DNA from: Pterois miles
Lineage: Eukaryota > Chordata > Actinopteri > Perciformes > Scorpaenidae
NCBI GenBank assembly: GCA_947000775.1
Contig: CAMQGK010000299.1
Coordinates: forward strand, 19,161,001-19,225,000
Direction: 5' to 3'
Length of the DNA: 64,000 nucleotides
A model generated the notes under the pieces. That model saw only the letters and a program-made list of their open reading frames with translations, made no database searches and had not been told where the DNA came from. The position numbers and the translations under genes are program-made. Positions 22,951 through 35,038 of this stretch are shown piece after piece (positions within the stretch are counted from its first letter, which is position 1; each line of letters starts with the position of its first letter).

Positions 22951-24266
22951 ACAGTCTGACTAGTCTGACAGAGTCAGAATGAATGAATATGACCTGCATG
23001 AATGAGAACCTGCACAGAGTCACAGTTTTTAGTTTCTACAGTATTAAGTATGGATCCAGTCTCTGCACCCTCCCAGTCTTGGTTTTAGTCCCACTCAGAG
23101 CTCAGTCAAGCTCCTTCTTTAAGGTGGATGGTATAAATACTCTGTCAAGTAAATAAATCTGAATCAGAAATTACATTTTGTAATTTACATACATCTATAA
23201 ATCATAAGAAAAACAAATACCAAATATGTATGACAACACTGCAAACAATGAAGTTGAAAGATAGGATCTATAATTAATTGTGTAAAAATGCAAGAATAGT
23301 GTAAATAAATGTGCCTAAATATACAGTATAAATAAATGCAGTTAATGGCAGAATAAACCAGATTATTGCTCTAAATTATTGTATTAGTTAGTCAGAATTA
23401 CAGTATACTGTGTACACACTTATCAATGAACAGACAAGAGTATATCTGATCCTGAATACAGTCTGTTTACTTTACGCTGACAACGTCTGTATGACAATAA
23501 AGTAGAATAAATCGAGCAGTTTACAATGAATGTTTGTACCAGTAGTCACAGAGGAGATTAGCAAGCTAGCTAGTAGGTAACATGCTGAAGGAGATATAAA
23601 GACAAAATGACAGAGGAGAAAGATGAGGCCATTGAAAACATCAACATTTTCCTCAGACATATAAAATTACCAAAAGTATGACTGAAATTACAATATTCTG
23701 TACAATATTAGCTTATTATGCACCAATAAATGAACTTCCATGGGCTCCACCATTTCTCACAACATCAACAAACACATCACGAGTCGTTAACTCGGAGCTT
23801 TCAGAAACTTTCCACTGACGGGGTCGTGATTACGACATGAGGGAGGCGTGTATACGGGCTCAACTCGTAAACGCGGTAAACACCACCACAATCGAACGTA
23901 ACGTTAGCTGTTAGCAGCAGAGTCCTGCTTGGTTAAATAGCAGAGCTACGAACGTTAACAGAGCTGCCATTGAGTCACTATTATGAGGCGTTCACTGTCT
24001 GCTCAGCGAAACACATATTGGGCGAAGGTAAGATTACAGTGTTCTCATGGTGTGTTCAAATGTAATCTCATAATATTACATTTTATGTGAGAAACTTGTT
24101 TGTTTGAAGGACTCGTTTTCACATCAGTGTGTTTTTGTTTGTATATTTGTACGGTGGTATCAAATTAAGTGTCCAGAATCCTGGAAATATTGGTATCGAC
24201 TACTGGATTTCTGGTATGGTGACATCCCCAAATATCTAAATCTCTCTTCTGTCTTTGTCTTTACAG

Positions 24267-24304
24267 CAGGGAGTTGAAGAGTATGAGCCCCGTTTCCCCA
24301 CGAG
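24267..24304 (+). CDS. baiap2: baiap2 exon: short exon before the variable tail
   Basis: 35 or 38 nt, phase 0 to 2, reading (Q)GVEEYEPRFPT with a split AG- codon. The acceptor is TTACAGCAG, a tandem NAG, so the exon may start at 24267 (adding one Gln) or 24270. The donor is GTAAGA. GVEEYEPR corresponds to GLDDYGAR of mammals, right after AFSQ. This is the last exon shared before alternative C-termini; its terminal AG pairs with C at 32471 (Ser) or T at 25702 (Ser). Confidence 0.88.
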
Positions 24305-25186
24305 GTAAGAACCACTTGTTCAGTTAATACTTTTTTATTTTGTATTGATACAAACATCTGGTTCAGTTCGGCTCCAGTTCAGTTAGTTCAAACAGTAATA
24401 AATGTTGAAAACTTGGATGACGGCGCTTCCTCTTTGGCTGAGGGCAGTAGTAGCTGTTGGTGGGTGGGAAGCCAGTGAGGGATTGAGCCCCTCAGAGCGA
24501 ACTGACTGAATGAGAACTGACTTGGAACCGTGTCGACGATGGAGAGTTGAGGGATTGGGACGTTTCTAAAGTTCAGACCTGCAAACACACAACCAGCAGA
24601 ACACGACGCAGCTTTGTTTTGTGTTGTTTTCTTTGTGCTCTTTTACGTTTGCATGTGTTTGATAGGATACGATAAGTAATAACATCATATAGTGTTTAAG
24701 TCCGGCTTTGTGTTTGGTTCTGAATGTTAAGACGTCCGTCTCGCCCCACACAGACAGGACCATTTGAAATAACGCTTTGAAAGAGTAATAATGGATTACA
24801 TTATAAGGCATGTTAGTGGTCAGACTGTTCTCATACACTGTTCGTACCTATGAAAAGTGATGCATGTATAATAGGGCTGATTTGATCTGCTGGGTCAATA
24901 CTAGCATGATACTTAATATTGGATTATTACTATTAACTATATAACCACAAACGCTTTTCATTTCAACATGGACACCTTCGAGGGTAGTCTGTCCGAGCTG
25001 GTTGGCCTGTACAGACGTTTCTACGCCGCTGGCAGCCACCATGGGGGCGGTCTACTTTCCTTTCTGCTAACACTCGTTGATTTCTTCCTCATCCACAGAA
25101 TATTTAGTCTGTGCAGCTCCTGGCGTTTTAGAGCATGTTGCAACGAACACCAGGCTGAGCATAAATGCCTCTGTGCGCGCTCGTAG

Positions 25187-25247
25187 TGCGCTCGCCGTCT
25201 ACGGAGGCGCTCGCCGTCTACGGAGGCGCTCGCCGTCTACGGAGGCC
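25187..25247. repeat. 19-bp tandem repeat, three copies
   Basis: CGCTCGCCGTCTACGGAGG three times, identical. It is GC-rich in an AT-rich surround. Confidence 0.9.
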
Positions 25248-25701
25248 CACATCGCGCCAGTATAGACAAAGCTTAACTTTTCGTAAGATATATGAACTGT
25301 TGTGTGAGGACATGTTGTTTTGGATAGTTTGCTTTCTGTCTTAAGCTTAAGCTGATTGAAGTTTCTTTTTGTTCATTAATATCAAGACACTCATGCTTTG
25401 ACCCCCCAGCACCCCACAGCTCCCCCCAACATCCCCCAGCACCCCCCATGCACCATGCAGCTCCAGTAGCGCTTCACCCTGTTAACTGCACCCAATCCCT
25501 AATAAGCTCACCCTGCCTCCAACCCTTCTCATTCACTTAGTTTGACACCAGAGGTTGGTTTAAGTTAAGGGTCAGATTAAGTGTGGGGTTTAGTTGTCAT
25601 GTTGGAGGGTGGACGTGGTTTCTCCGTGTGTCCTGTTTGTGTTTGCTGCTGTTTCTCCTGAGCCAGCCCACCTGGAAGCCTCTCCCTCTCTGTGTCCACA
25701 G

Positions 25702-25735
25702 TTCCACAGAGGGAAAATTGATTTCCACAGTGTGA
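25702..25735 (+). CDS. baiap2: candidate alternative last exon of baiap2 with PDZ ligand
   Basis: A pyrimidine-rich tract and CCACAG at 25696-25701 precede a short frame. Joined in phase 2 to the exon ending 24304, it reads SSTEGKLISTV then TGA (25733-25735). Ending in S-T-V it is a class I PDZ ligand, and it resembles the tail of the mammalian short IRSp53 isoform, which binds PSD-95-type PDZ domains. No other phase gives a comparable tail. It is a prediction from phase, splice signal and tail similarity. Confidence 0.72.
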
Positions 25736-27969
25736 GGACAGACAGACAAACAGACTCAGCCAGACGATGCGATAGGACAGGCACCTTGCTGCCCCCTCAA
25801 CCAAACCCTTCCCCCTTCCTTTCCCCGTCTTCCCTACCTCCCACTTACAGCAATAAACTCTCCCTGAGCCAATTAATGCAAGGAAGAGGCTTTTGTCTGT
25901 ACCCCCCACCTTTCTGATCTCCCCCTCCCCTCCAGCCCCCCCACCCCCCCACCGGGCCGCCGGTGAAGCCTCGGTGCAGAGCCGCGCCACACCACAACAA
26001 ACTGTGCCATCCGAATTTTCAAAATCAATGTGATGGACATTTTCTCTGAGGAAAATGTATCTTTTGCTTGTCTTTCATGCATGTACATCTCTTTTACATA
26101 TTGCTGGGGATTATACTGTACTTCCTCACCAAAGGAACCTGATTTCCACAAATATCAGCGCTCTCTCATCAGAATGACTATGTAAAGGATATGTTAATCA
26201 GGGTGTGAAATTAATGATCCCAAAGAGGATTTTCATGTAAAAACGGCATTACAATCAATATTTTACTGGGTCTTTCAGTATTTACCAATAATTTTACCTT
26301 TTCATGCTGTGAGGTTTTGTATTCCTCTGACATAAGAGGCCATGTATCACGAGTAGTGAACAGCTAATGTAAATGTTTTAACTTCAGGAAAGGAGACAAA
26401 GTGATGGGAATGTTTACTGTACATAAATGTGCCATAATACACAAGTGCTTGTCAAAGTATCTGATTAGTTCATACAAAAACAAAAAAACACACCTTATGA
26501 AAGTAACAGTCTATATTTCTGACTTTCTGTAATCAAACCTCCTGTAAGGTGTTCGGTATCAGCCTTTGAACGTGTTCCCCAGCGTGTTACGGAGGAACAC
26601 TGTGCTCAGACACTAACCCAGGTGCTCGGGTCCTTTGACTGTCTAATGTGGTGTGTGAATATCATGCCAAGGCTGAATGGGGTCAACTATCCCTCATCCC
26701 TGAATGACGTCAGGCTCTGAGTTGGGTTTAGTGCTGGAATTATTACTCGGGGGGGAAAAAAGGTCGGAAATTAGAGTTTGGTGGATTATTTCTCTGTTGC
26801 TCTAGTGATAATGTTGTATTTTACATGCTTGAAATTCTGTTTATTTACCTTCACAATGACGTCCAACTTGTCAGGATCATGCATCTGTGGGATGAGCAGC
26901 ACAGCTGATTATGTGGGCGCCAGAATGAAATTCGCCAACATGCTCTGCCCGTACTAAACAGTGTATTGTCCTGTTGGTACTGAGTCTCATTCGGAGCTCC
27001 AGGATGCTGCCGATCAGGCATCATAAGACCACAGGTTCAGTCTGAACGGTCAGCTTTTTCAGAACCAACATGGCTCCGTTCAAAATTTAGTTTCAATACA
27101 AAACTCCTCGTCTCTTCTCTGACAAGACTTCAGGTGGCTTCAGGCACCTGATGTCCGAGAAGAGATGAGGAGATTTCACAAATACATGATCCTGACTAGT
27201 TGGACATCACTGTGATGGTAAATAAACAGACTTTCAACCATGTAAAATACAACATTATAACTAGAACAACGGAGAAATAATCCACACTGATTTCCAAACT
27301 TTTTTCTGAGTTTGTTATTAGTTGATTAGTCGATCGTAGGAGTGGGCACATTCAGCCACGACATGGATTTTGCAGTATCGTCATTACCGTAATAAACACA
27401 TTTTGGTTTAGCACACGATGGAGATACAACACCCGATAAACTACGTCGCATCCACTCAGGATGTCGATGGCTACGTACAGGCTACCGCCGTTCCGTCTTG
27501 TCGCGGGACCATTTCCGTCTCATTAATAATATTTCATATTAACAGACTAGAGCAGCCGCACAGATCCTCAACAAATCGTTTTCACCGTCTAGTCTGGCTG
27601 AAAAACTACACTCAACTCAAACTCTTATTAATCACATCACATTTCCATTATGGGACGGGCTGCTCCTCCTCAAACACATGTAGGCCTAAAACTCCTCTTC
27701 AAGCTGGAGCCAATGAACATGTCATGTCCCCTGACGCCGGCCAGTAGACAGGAAGGAGGTAGAATCATGTTTTGAGTGGAATATCCCTTTTAATTCTGTA
27801 ATATACAGTCATACTGTCACTGAAAAAAACAGAAGAAATACTGTGATATACATTTGTGGTCAGTCCTAGCTGATCGGCAGCAAATTTTCACTTTATTTTC
27901 CAAAATGCTAAAAATTCGCCGACTTCTCATATAGAAAGTGACAATTTTATGACGGAGGGCCACGAAAAA

Positions 27970-28395
27970 ATCAAACGTTTGATGAATAAAGTCATAATAT
28001 AACCAGAATAAAGTCATAATATTATGAGAAAAAAGTTGTAATGTAATGAGAACAAAGTCACAACTTTATGAAAAAAAACTCATCTTACTTTGTTGTAAAC
28101 TTGTGACTTTATTCATTACATTATGACTTTATTCTTATAATATTAATACTTTTTTCTTGTGAACTTATGACTTTACTCATAATATTCAGACTTTTTTCAT
28201 AACTTAACTTCATTCTTGTAATATTGACTTTTTTTCTAGTAAGATTATGACCTTTTTTTCTCTTAAACTTTTGACTTTATTCTCATAGTATTACGACGTT
28301 TTTCTCTTAAATTCATGGATTTATTCTCATAATGACTTTTTTCTCTTAAAGTTATGGCTTAATTCTCGTAATATTATGAATTTATTTTTGAAATC
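27970..28395. repeat. strand-switching simple array 1
   Basis: GAATAAAGTCATAATAT-type units up to about 28080, then the reverse complement, GACTTTATTCATTACATTAT-type units, to 28395. Units are degenerate. Confidence 0.85.
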
Positions 28396-29261
28396 TCAGA
28401 TTTATTTTTCTTTTCCTCAATGTGGTCCAAATACTTAATTTGTTGCCTTTTTCTGTTATATTATCGTTGTAAACTGAATATTGAATATTGGGTTTTGGCC
28501 TTTTTTAAAACATTTTTTGGACTAAACAATCAGCTGATTAGTTTGGTAATGAAAATGAGCGGTTGCAGCCTTAGTCAGTAAAACATGCATGAAAGAAAAG
28601 ACAACTGGTGTTGTAGTTTGGCTCGGCGACGTCATCGCGACACATCGCTTTTCAGCAGCAGCCATTTAAAATCTTTTTCTACGTTTAGACATTTTAGTGC
28701 CTCCTACTGCGGATTCAATGACTAACGTGAGTAATAGATTTTTCTTGTCAGTTTATGACTTTATTATTGAATCATCATTAATAATATATATGCTGATGAA
28801 CTTCTGGATCCAGAGATTCACATGAGGCATCGGTGGTGTTACTAGAATAAAACAGGGTGTTTACACTGTGCCACATACCGTATTTAAAGCCTCTCTGCAG
28901 CCTCGACGGGGAGACGAGTTCATTGGACGTTGAAACCTCATTCAGCCTTCTTGTACTGTTGTCTTTGCAATTAAAGGCTTGATTTTAAACCCCCGTGAGT
29001 AAAAGCATCATGTTTTGAAGATAAGATGTTTGTCTGATTCTCTCTGTGCTAAATAAAGACGCTGGTCTGCTCGTCTGTATGTCCGTCCAGTTAGTGTCTG
29101 TCCACACTAACCGCCGTCCTGTCGCCGTCTGGTGTCCACGAACTAACTACAGCTGGTCTTCGTCCTAGTGTTGGCTTCTAAAGCTTAAGAGGTTTTTACA
29201 AAAATCTCATCCAAGGCGACGGACGGCGGAGTATTAAGGCCACATCGAGGGGAACGAAGAC

Positions 29262-29725
29262 CTGAGATTCCAAGAATAAAGTCAATATAATGAGAAAAAG
29301 TCGTTATTTAATAAGAAGAAAGTGATTCCTTTTCAAGAAAAGTCCGAAAATTATGAGAATAAAGTCATTTCCTCCTTTTCTGACATTACTCTTATTATTA
29401 CTCTATTATTCTCATAACATTACGACTTTTTCTCTTAAACTTCTGACTTTATTCTCATAATATTACGACTTTTTTCTCTTAAACTTCTGACTTTACTCTC
29501 ATAATATTACGACTTTTTTCTGGTAAACTTCTGACTTTATTATAATATTGCGACTTTTTTCTGGTAAACTACAACTTTATTCTCATAATATTATGACTTT
29601 TTTTTCTCTTATGACTTTATTCTCAGATACAATTTTTTCTGGTAAATTTCTGACTTTGTTATAATATTACGACTTTTTTCCCGTAAACTGCTGACTTTAT
29701 TCTCATAGTATTACATAATATTGTT
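29262..29725. repeat. strand-switching simple array 2, 44-bp period
   Basis: AGAATAAAGTCA-type units to about 29370, then reverse-complement units such as GACTTTATTCTCATAATATT and ACGACTTTTTTCTCTTAAAC. Successive CTGACTT marks at 29445 and 29489 give a period of 44. Confidence 0.88.
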
Positions 29726-31424
29726 ACTGTGTCCCTAATACTCTGTTGTACTTTACCAAAGAGAGGAGACATCTTAGACTGCATACCTCTCCTACTCTGC
29801 AAAAACGTTTGTCTTTACCGAATATTTAATGGGGTCAAGTGTTTAAAATTCGTCTTTTAGTTAATAATAAAATTAGCTTTTAGTTAATAATAGTTGGTAA
29901 AAGTGAGCAGATACTTCCAGCTGTTCAGATCATCTGCTCTGCTGTATTCTGTGGTTTTCACTTCTCTTCAGGAAACTGCTGTAAGACTTTGGCTCAGGAT
30001 GGACGGTTTTTGCTGCGTAGAAATGTTTTCCTGGCTGCGTTTGTCTGCCGTCTCTTTGCTCTCCTCTGTTTGTTACCTAACACTCGTCTTCCCCCTCAGC
30101 TTTGCCAACCCCCCTTTTTTTTCCCATCTCTGTTTTGATGAATTTAGAGACAAAAGTCGAGTGCAAACGACTGGAAGCTGCCAGTGTTTCTTCTTCCTCC
30201 ACTAAAATAAGCCCAAGGTACGACTGCCATCGCTGCAGAGATAGCACACCAACCACCTGTGGCACAGTAACTCCTACAACCTCCTGATGTGCTTTTATTT
30301 TGAAGGGTTTTGTTGTAAAATAATAAAAACGACATATTGTACAGAGATTGCAGAGACTTTATGGACGTGCATGCTTTGGGGACACCAAAAAGTTTGATGG
30401 CCTCAAATGTATGGTGAATTTCTACTCTTAAAGTATGAAATAAATTGATTCAGCTGGACATTTTCGGTTGTTTCTGTTCACTTGTTTTCATTCAGAAGGC
30501 CTTTACATCCCAAGTTTTCTTTTTTGTTAAATAGGCTTTTATTTGTCTCTTTTTTTTTTAGCCTGCAAAACCGATTTTAGAGTTTATTTTAGAGTATTAT
30601 CAGGCAGTGAGTTAAAAAGCAACTTCATTAAGCTTTTCATTCTTAGCTTAGTTTTGTCAGTCTGTCATACTCGACAGACGAAGTGGTTTTGTTTGCTTAT
30701 CCACCACATGGTAACAGAAGAACGAGCGTTCCCGTCTCTCAGTTAAGACGCTGGTGATGATTTAACGTATTAAACCGGAGGCTCCAGTGCACATTTAGCA
30801 TCACTTCTCATGTCAGCATCTCTGGAAGGTCGAACGAGTCGGTTCCCATCATAACCTTTCACCGGCCTTGTTGCATGTACAGTGTGTGTTCAGTGCACAG
30901 TAGTAGTTACACTGCATCCTACCCGCCCTGACCTGCCAATGCCATACACCCACCGGCCTGCTCTTCCTGCTGCTAGCAAAGGTACCTCCTTCAACTCAAC
31001 TGTGTGTGTTTGTGTGTCCTGATCACAGCAGATTCACTTTATAGTGCCACTGTCTGTTTTTATGTAGGGTGGTGGTTTATATGCCTGTCTGTGTGCCTGC
31101 CTGTTTTATGGCTGTTTGCTGTGTTCTGCTGTGTATTTTGGTCATAATTTACATGTGAACACATGTAGAACTGTGATGGTTTCTATGAATGTGGTGCATA
31201 TGAATCACCATAACAAGCAAGGTCATCACTGAGTTTGACTGGTAGTCTCCACGGCACAGTTTCTCAAAGAGCGATCCCTCAGAAACATTTAATGCATATG
31301 TTATACTTTAATTATTCCTTTTCAGTACTTTCACTTTCAATCTCTAACTTTTAATACACTACTAGGCCACTGTGGCAAACTGTGCCCCCCTAACAGGTTA
31401 GAAAAAACAGCTACTCATTTCACA

Positions 31425-31590
31425 TTGTATGTCAAAAAGTCATCGTATAGCATCTAAAACAGTCACAGTATATCACAAAAAGTCATAGTATCATAAAAAG
31501 TAATAGTATAGTTTGCCATGAATATGCTGTATGTAGCATATTAAAAAAGTCATGACATGGTATGCCATAAAAAATGAATATGGTATATAA
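31425..31590. repeat. diverged patch of the satellite's short unit
   Basis: Contains GTCATCGTATAGCATCTAAAA, GTCACAGTATATCACAAAAA, GTCATAGTATCATAAAAAG and AGTCATGACATGGTATG in the satellite's + orientation. It matches the first sub-unit of the downstream satellite but is highly diverged. Confidence 0.65.
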
Positions 31591-32470
31591 AAAAAACTTA
31601 ACTTCAAAACTTAAATTCAACGCACTGAAAAGCCCAAACTTCTAAAATATTTATGTGTTTAGCTGTAAACCTTAAACTAGATCTAGTTTATCTATATGTC
31701 TGATTATATGTAATCGGTAGTTTGGCTATTTTCTTGCTTTTGGAAATTAAAACAGTATTGAAATACCAGCAGCAGCACCTCAAAATTCAGACAAGAAACA
31801 ACGAAGGTTTAACTGGAGCCTCCCAGTCGTCTCAGTCATGGTCTCATTTGTTCAAATCATAAATCCTACACATTGCTCCTTTTAATATTGATGACGACTT
31901 GTGTTAACAGTAGTTAAATATACATACTGTATAATGTAAAGCTATGTTAGAATGCACTGTATACACTACTTACACATTTCCCTGTATTATGTTAGAATAT
32001 AATATTTAGAGAGAGGATCCTGAATACTGACACATGGGGACTGTCTCTTTCAGTACAGGGCCTGATTACGCCCGATTTTGAGTGACCAAACCCATCGTAA
32101 GTGACTGACCTGGCGTCTGCCGGGTCTTCATGCAACCACTTCCGCTGCTTCATTGTCACGTCGTCTTTGGGTGTCGTGGAGCGGCTTTTGGGTTATTTCC
32201 ATCACGAGATGTGATGTGACTGCATACCAACCTGTGGGGCATAATGTACATTTCACAAAATGTGTTGCATGTTTCAGCATCGTGCTCAACTTTCCATCTT
32301 TCTTTCTTTTATTTTGCATGAGACTTCACTAATTTCAGTTGCTGTGTTGCTGAAAACGAGCCGTTTCATCCTGTGCTCACTGACATTTCACAGATCCATG
32401 ATTTACATTACATTTATGTTTTTTTTAAAGAGACAAAATGTCATTTTCACTGTATTTCCTGTCTTCCTAG

Positions 32471-32615
32471 CAATGATCCACCCACCGAGCCGGCCGTGGA
32501 AGCCCCGCACAAACCGCCTCTCACTGATGATGAGGATGAAGCCGAGGACGACCTGCCTGATGAAGCTCACTATGACTTGGTGGAGAAGGCGTCGACTCCG
32601 CCGGGGGAGTACTGA
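32471..32615 (+). CDS. baiap2: baiap2 last exon, acidic tail and stop
   Basis: 145 nt, phase 2 to stop TGA (32613-32615). Joined to the exon ending 24304 it reads SNDPPTEPAVEAPHKPPL, TDDEDEAEDDLPDEAHYDL, VEKASTPPGEY. The acceptor is TTCCTGTCTTCCTAG with a good pyrimidine tract. The tail is rich in D/E, with a proline motif (HKPPL). I do not recognise it among the mammalian tails I know, which carry an NPFAH-type WH2-like segment. Phase agreement and the long open frame up to the stop make it a real exon. Confidence 0.82.
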
Positions 32616-33050
32616 GCTCTCCCTGAGTTTAAAGGTGGATCACTGGTACATAATGACACTCTCCCTCCGCTGTACAGCTCGGATTCAACCAGTAGTATAA
32701 TAGTGCTGCTCTATAATAGTATGACCAGCAAATGACTTTCACAGCAACAATTCACATTTACAATAATCTCTATATTAGTTGAGAGAGATAATGTGATGTA
32801 AATAAGAAGTAAATAGAATTGATTTATATTTGATCTCTAACATGGAACGCACATTGAAAGCCAGAAGATTTTTAAAAATCTGGTTTTAATCTCGATTGTT
32901 TTCCTGAGTTGTGTTTCTGTAAAGGCGCATGCTCACATTTCTGAGTAATAGTAATGGACAGTAGTGAGGTTTCACCTTTTCACTTTCAAATCATACAAGG
33001 TATGGAGGACTGAACCTGCCAAAATAAAATAGAAATGAAAAACCAACCAA
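32616..33050 (+). other. 3' UTR of baiap2 with candidate poly(A) signal
   Basis: Follows the stop. AATAAA at 33023-33028 is the first canonical signal, followed by more A/T-rich sequence with further AATAAA (e.g. 33050). The true cleavage site cannot be told from sequence. Confidence 0.5.
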
Positions 33051-33675
33051 ATAAATATATCGTTAAATGTAGTTAAAATAATATTAAAGATAAATGAGAC
33101 CATTAATTAATTGATAAAATCTGACAACTTAATATTTGTTTTAATTACTACTTCATTTATTTGTACTTGTAGTTTGCATTAATTCCCCAAATTTTTAGAC
33201 ATTTTTCAATTTATTGATTTATTTATGTAATTTTTCACTTAATTTTATGTCTATCTTATTTTTATGTACACTGAGTGACCCCTCACTTGCATAATGAGAC
33301 AGAAATGCATTAATAAATAATAAATAAAAAATAAATAATAAAAAAATAAATATGTTTGAGGAAATACATAAAGTGTGAAATGCTAAGGTACAATTGTTGG
33401 GAAAATAAATAAATAAAATAAATGCAAACATAAATAAGTTAATTAAAAAATTTATAAAAATAAACTCGTAGATAAATAAAAGGGGAAATTAAACATAAGA
33501 ATAAACAAAAATGAATGAATTTAAAAAATGATCAAATTAATCGAGTGAACAAATGAGGGAATTAATACAAAGATAATAAAGAAAAAATGAAACTGAAATA
33601 TCAATTTGTGATATTTTATCAATTAATTTATGCCTACATTTATTTTCTATATTTTGCAACATTTAATGATATATC
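33051..33675. repeat. A/T-rich, AAATAA-rich stretch
   Basis: Rich in AATAAATAA and TTAATTAA motifs, with no gene seen. Confidence 0.7.
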
Positions 33676-33953
33676 ATATATATATATATATATATATTTA
33701 TTTATATATATAAATATATATATATATATTTATTTATAAATATATATATATATATAATATATATATATGTACATATATACGTATATATATGTACATATAT
33801 ATACGTATATATATGTACATATATATACGTATATATATGTACATATATATATATATATGTATATATATGTACATATATATATATATATGTATATATATGT
33901 ACATATATATAAATAAATATATATATATATATATTTATATATATAAATAAATA

Positions 33954-33987
<34 letters not shown>

Positions 33988-33988
33988 A

Positions 33989-34033
<45 letters not shown>

Positions 34034-34038
34034 AATAA

Positions 34039-34069
<31 letters not shown>

Positions 34070-34086
34070 AATAAATATATATATTG
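33676..34086. repeat. (TA)n block with internal 60-bp pattern
   Basis: Long TA runs punctuated by GTACATATATATACGTATAT near 33770-33860 and by TTTATATATATAAATAAAT at roughly 60-bp intervals to 34080. It is highly self-complementary. The minus-strand reading frame of Tyr/Ile repeats here is an artefact. Confidence 0.95.
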
Positions 34087-35038
34087 TACTTTGGCGGGTT
34101 CTCTCCTCCCTAACAAGCAGCTTGCAGTGTGATATAAGAACAGACGTTAGCCGGCACGGCTCACTTGGATTTCTGGTTTATGTACAAATCCTGAATTATT
34201 GCCTCTGACGTTGTCACGACACAAAGACTGATGACGGTCACGTCGCCCGACGACGTCTCCGTGCTTCTGAAATCCAGCTCCTCTCCGCCTGCCTTGTCAG
34301 CTAAAGGGCTTTAATGTTGCTAAGCAATACATCTCGTCAGGCGTCTCACCGTGCAGCCTCATTCGTTAATACTGCCTCCTCACAGGGCAACTTGTGCTGG
34401 TGCTGCGTCGGACACTGTTACACACTCCTAGAAAACAGAAGAGTTTGTTATTTGCCTGGATAATCTAAAGTACGACCCGTCGGATGTTTCAGCAGACGAT
34501 GGAGAGAAACACACCAGAGAAAATAGGGTAGCCAGAAAAAAACGACAGCATCTGTGGAATAAATTTGTGCTAAATGATAGCATTGAAACTGAAAAGCACA
34601 CTACCCATAGTACTGTATGTTCAACTAATTGTATACTCACATGAAATCCTATATTCTGTAATATTAGTTATAAGCAGCACTGCAGGTGTTTGAACCTACA
34701 GTCATAATGTAGTACTGCTTCTCAGATTACATTGATTTGATGTTTGATTAATATTGTGTACAAGCAGTTTGTATAATCTTTAAGCAACATTTTCAACAGA
34801 GAAAAACTTTGCGACTGCATATTGTCTCCGATCATGTTTAAGATAACTTGGATGTAGTGAGACGAGCAGTCAGGATTACACTGATACAGGTTGTTATTAG
34901 TTTAGTTAGACTGAGCTGATATTGGCCTTTTGTTAAAAACCAAATTATAAATATTAAAAAAAAAAAATTCTACTTGCCTCTAATGGTGTTGCCATGCAGA
35001 TAATTTGGGTTTTATTTATCTACGTTTTAAGATTCAAG
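34087..35038. other. no feature seen
   Basis: Unique-looking sequence with no exon, RNA gene or known repeat that I can name. Confidence 0.7.

Larger units (their letters stand above)
21398..24266 (+). other. intron, 2.9 kb
   Basis: Phase 0 intron. It holds a short DNA element (about 21544-22050) and a Penelope-like fragment (22866-22950). AT-rich DNA at 23140-23420 and a 'GGTATC' terminus-like stretch just before the acceptor (about 24150-24232) are also present. 22051-22865 and 23420-24150 contain nothing I recognise. Confidence 0.75.
24305..32470 (+). other. last intron, 8.2 kb, with alternative exon and simple arrays
   Basis: Phase 2 intron. Contents are a 19-bp tandem repeat (25187-25247), a C-rich tract (25400-25450), a candidate alternative last exon (25702-25735), two strand-switching arrays (27970-28395, 29262-29725) and a satellite-like patch (31425-31590). 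I recognise nothing in 24305-25186, 25740-27960, 28400-29260 and 29730-31420. Confidence 0.8.
25..32615 (+). other. baiap2: baiap2 (IRSp53) gene locus, 5'-truncated by the window edge
   Basis: BAIAP2/IRSp53 is a cytoplasmic, membrane-associated scaffold. Its IMD (I-BAR) domain binds PIP2 membranes and actin, its CRIB-like motif binds Cdc42, and its SH3 domain recruits WAVE2, Ena/VASP, Eps8 and others to build filopodia and spines. Ten exons (25-96, 2660-2797, 14574-14726, 18185-18421, 19403-19607, 20069-20270, 20909-20989, 21232-21397, 24267 or 24270-24304, 32471-32615) all have AG/GT borders and matching phases. They join into one frame of 478 codons including the stop. The IPGAKPLPVPPELA motif and the GWFPFSYTRV end of the SH3 fit BAIAP2 rather than BAIAP2L1 or BAIAP2L2. 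Roughly the first 110-120 residues lie upstream. Teleosts often keep two copies (baiap2a/b), and I cannot say which this is. Confidence 0.93.

Noticed and set aside
24150..24232. Short transposon terminus just upstream of the exon at 24267
   Set aside because: GGTATC-type words are present, but no partner end could be found, so it is not listed as an element.
30100..30217. Possible additional baiap2 exon after the CCCCCTCAG and TTTAG acceptors near 30099 and 30147
   Set aside because: In the required phase the product (tail FFFLH then stop) has no similarity to any BAIAP2 tail. The other frame would need a phase that does not fit the upstream exon.
33730..34116. Minus-strand open frame of 128 codons made of Tyr/Ile repeats
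   Set aside because: It is a translation of the TA-rich simple repeat, with no conserved protein features.
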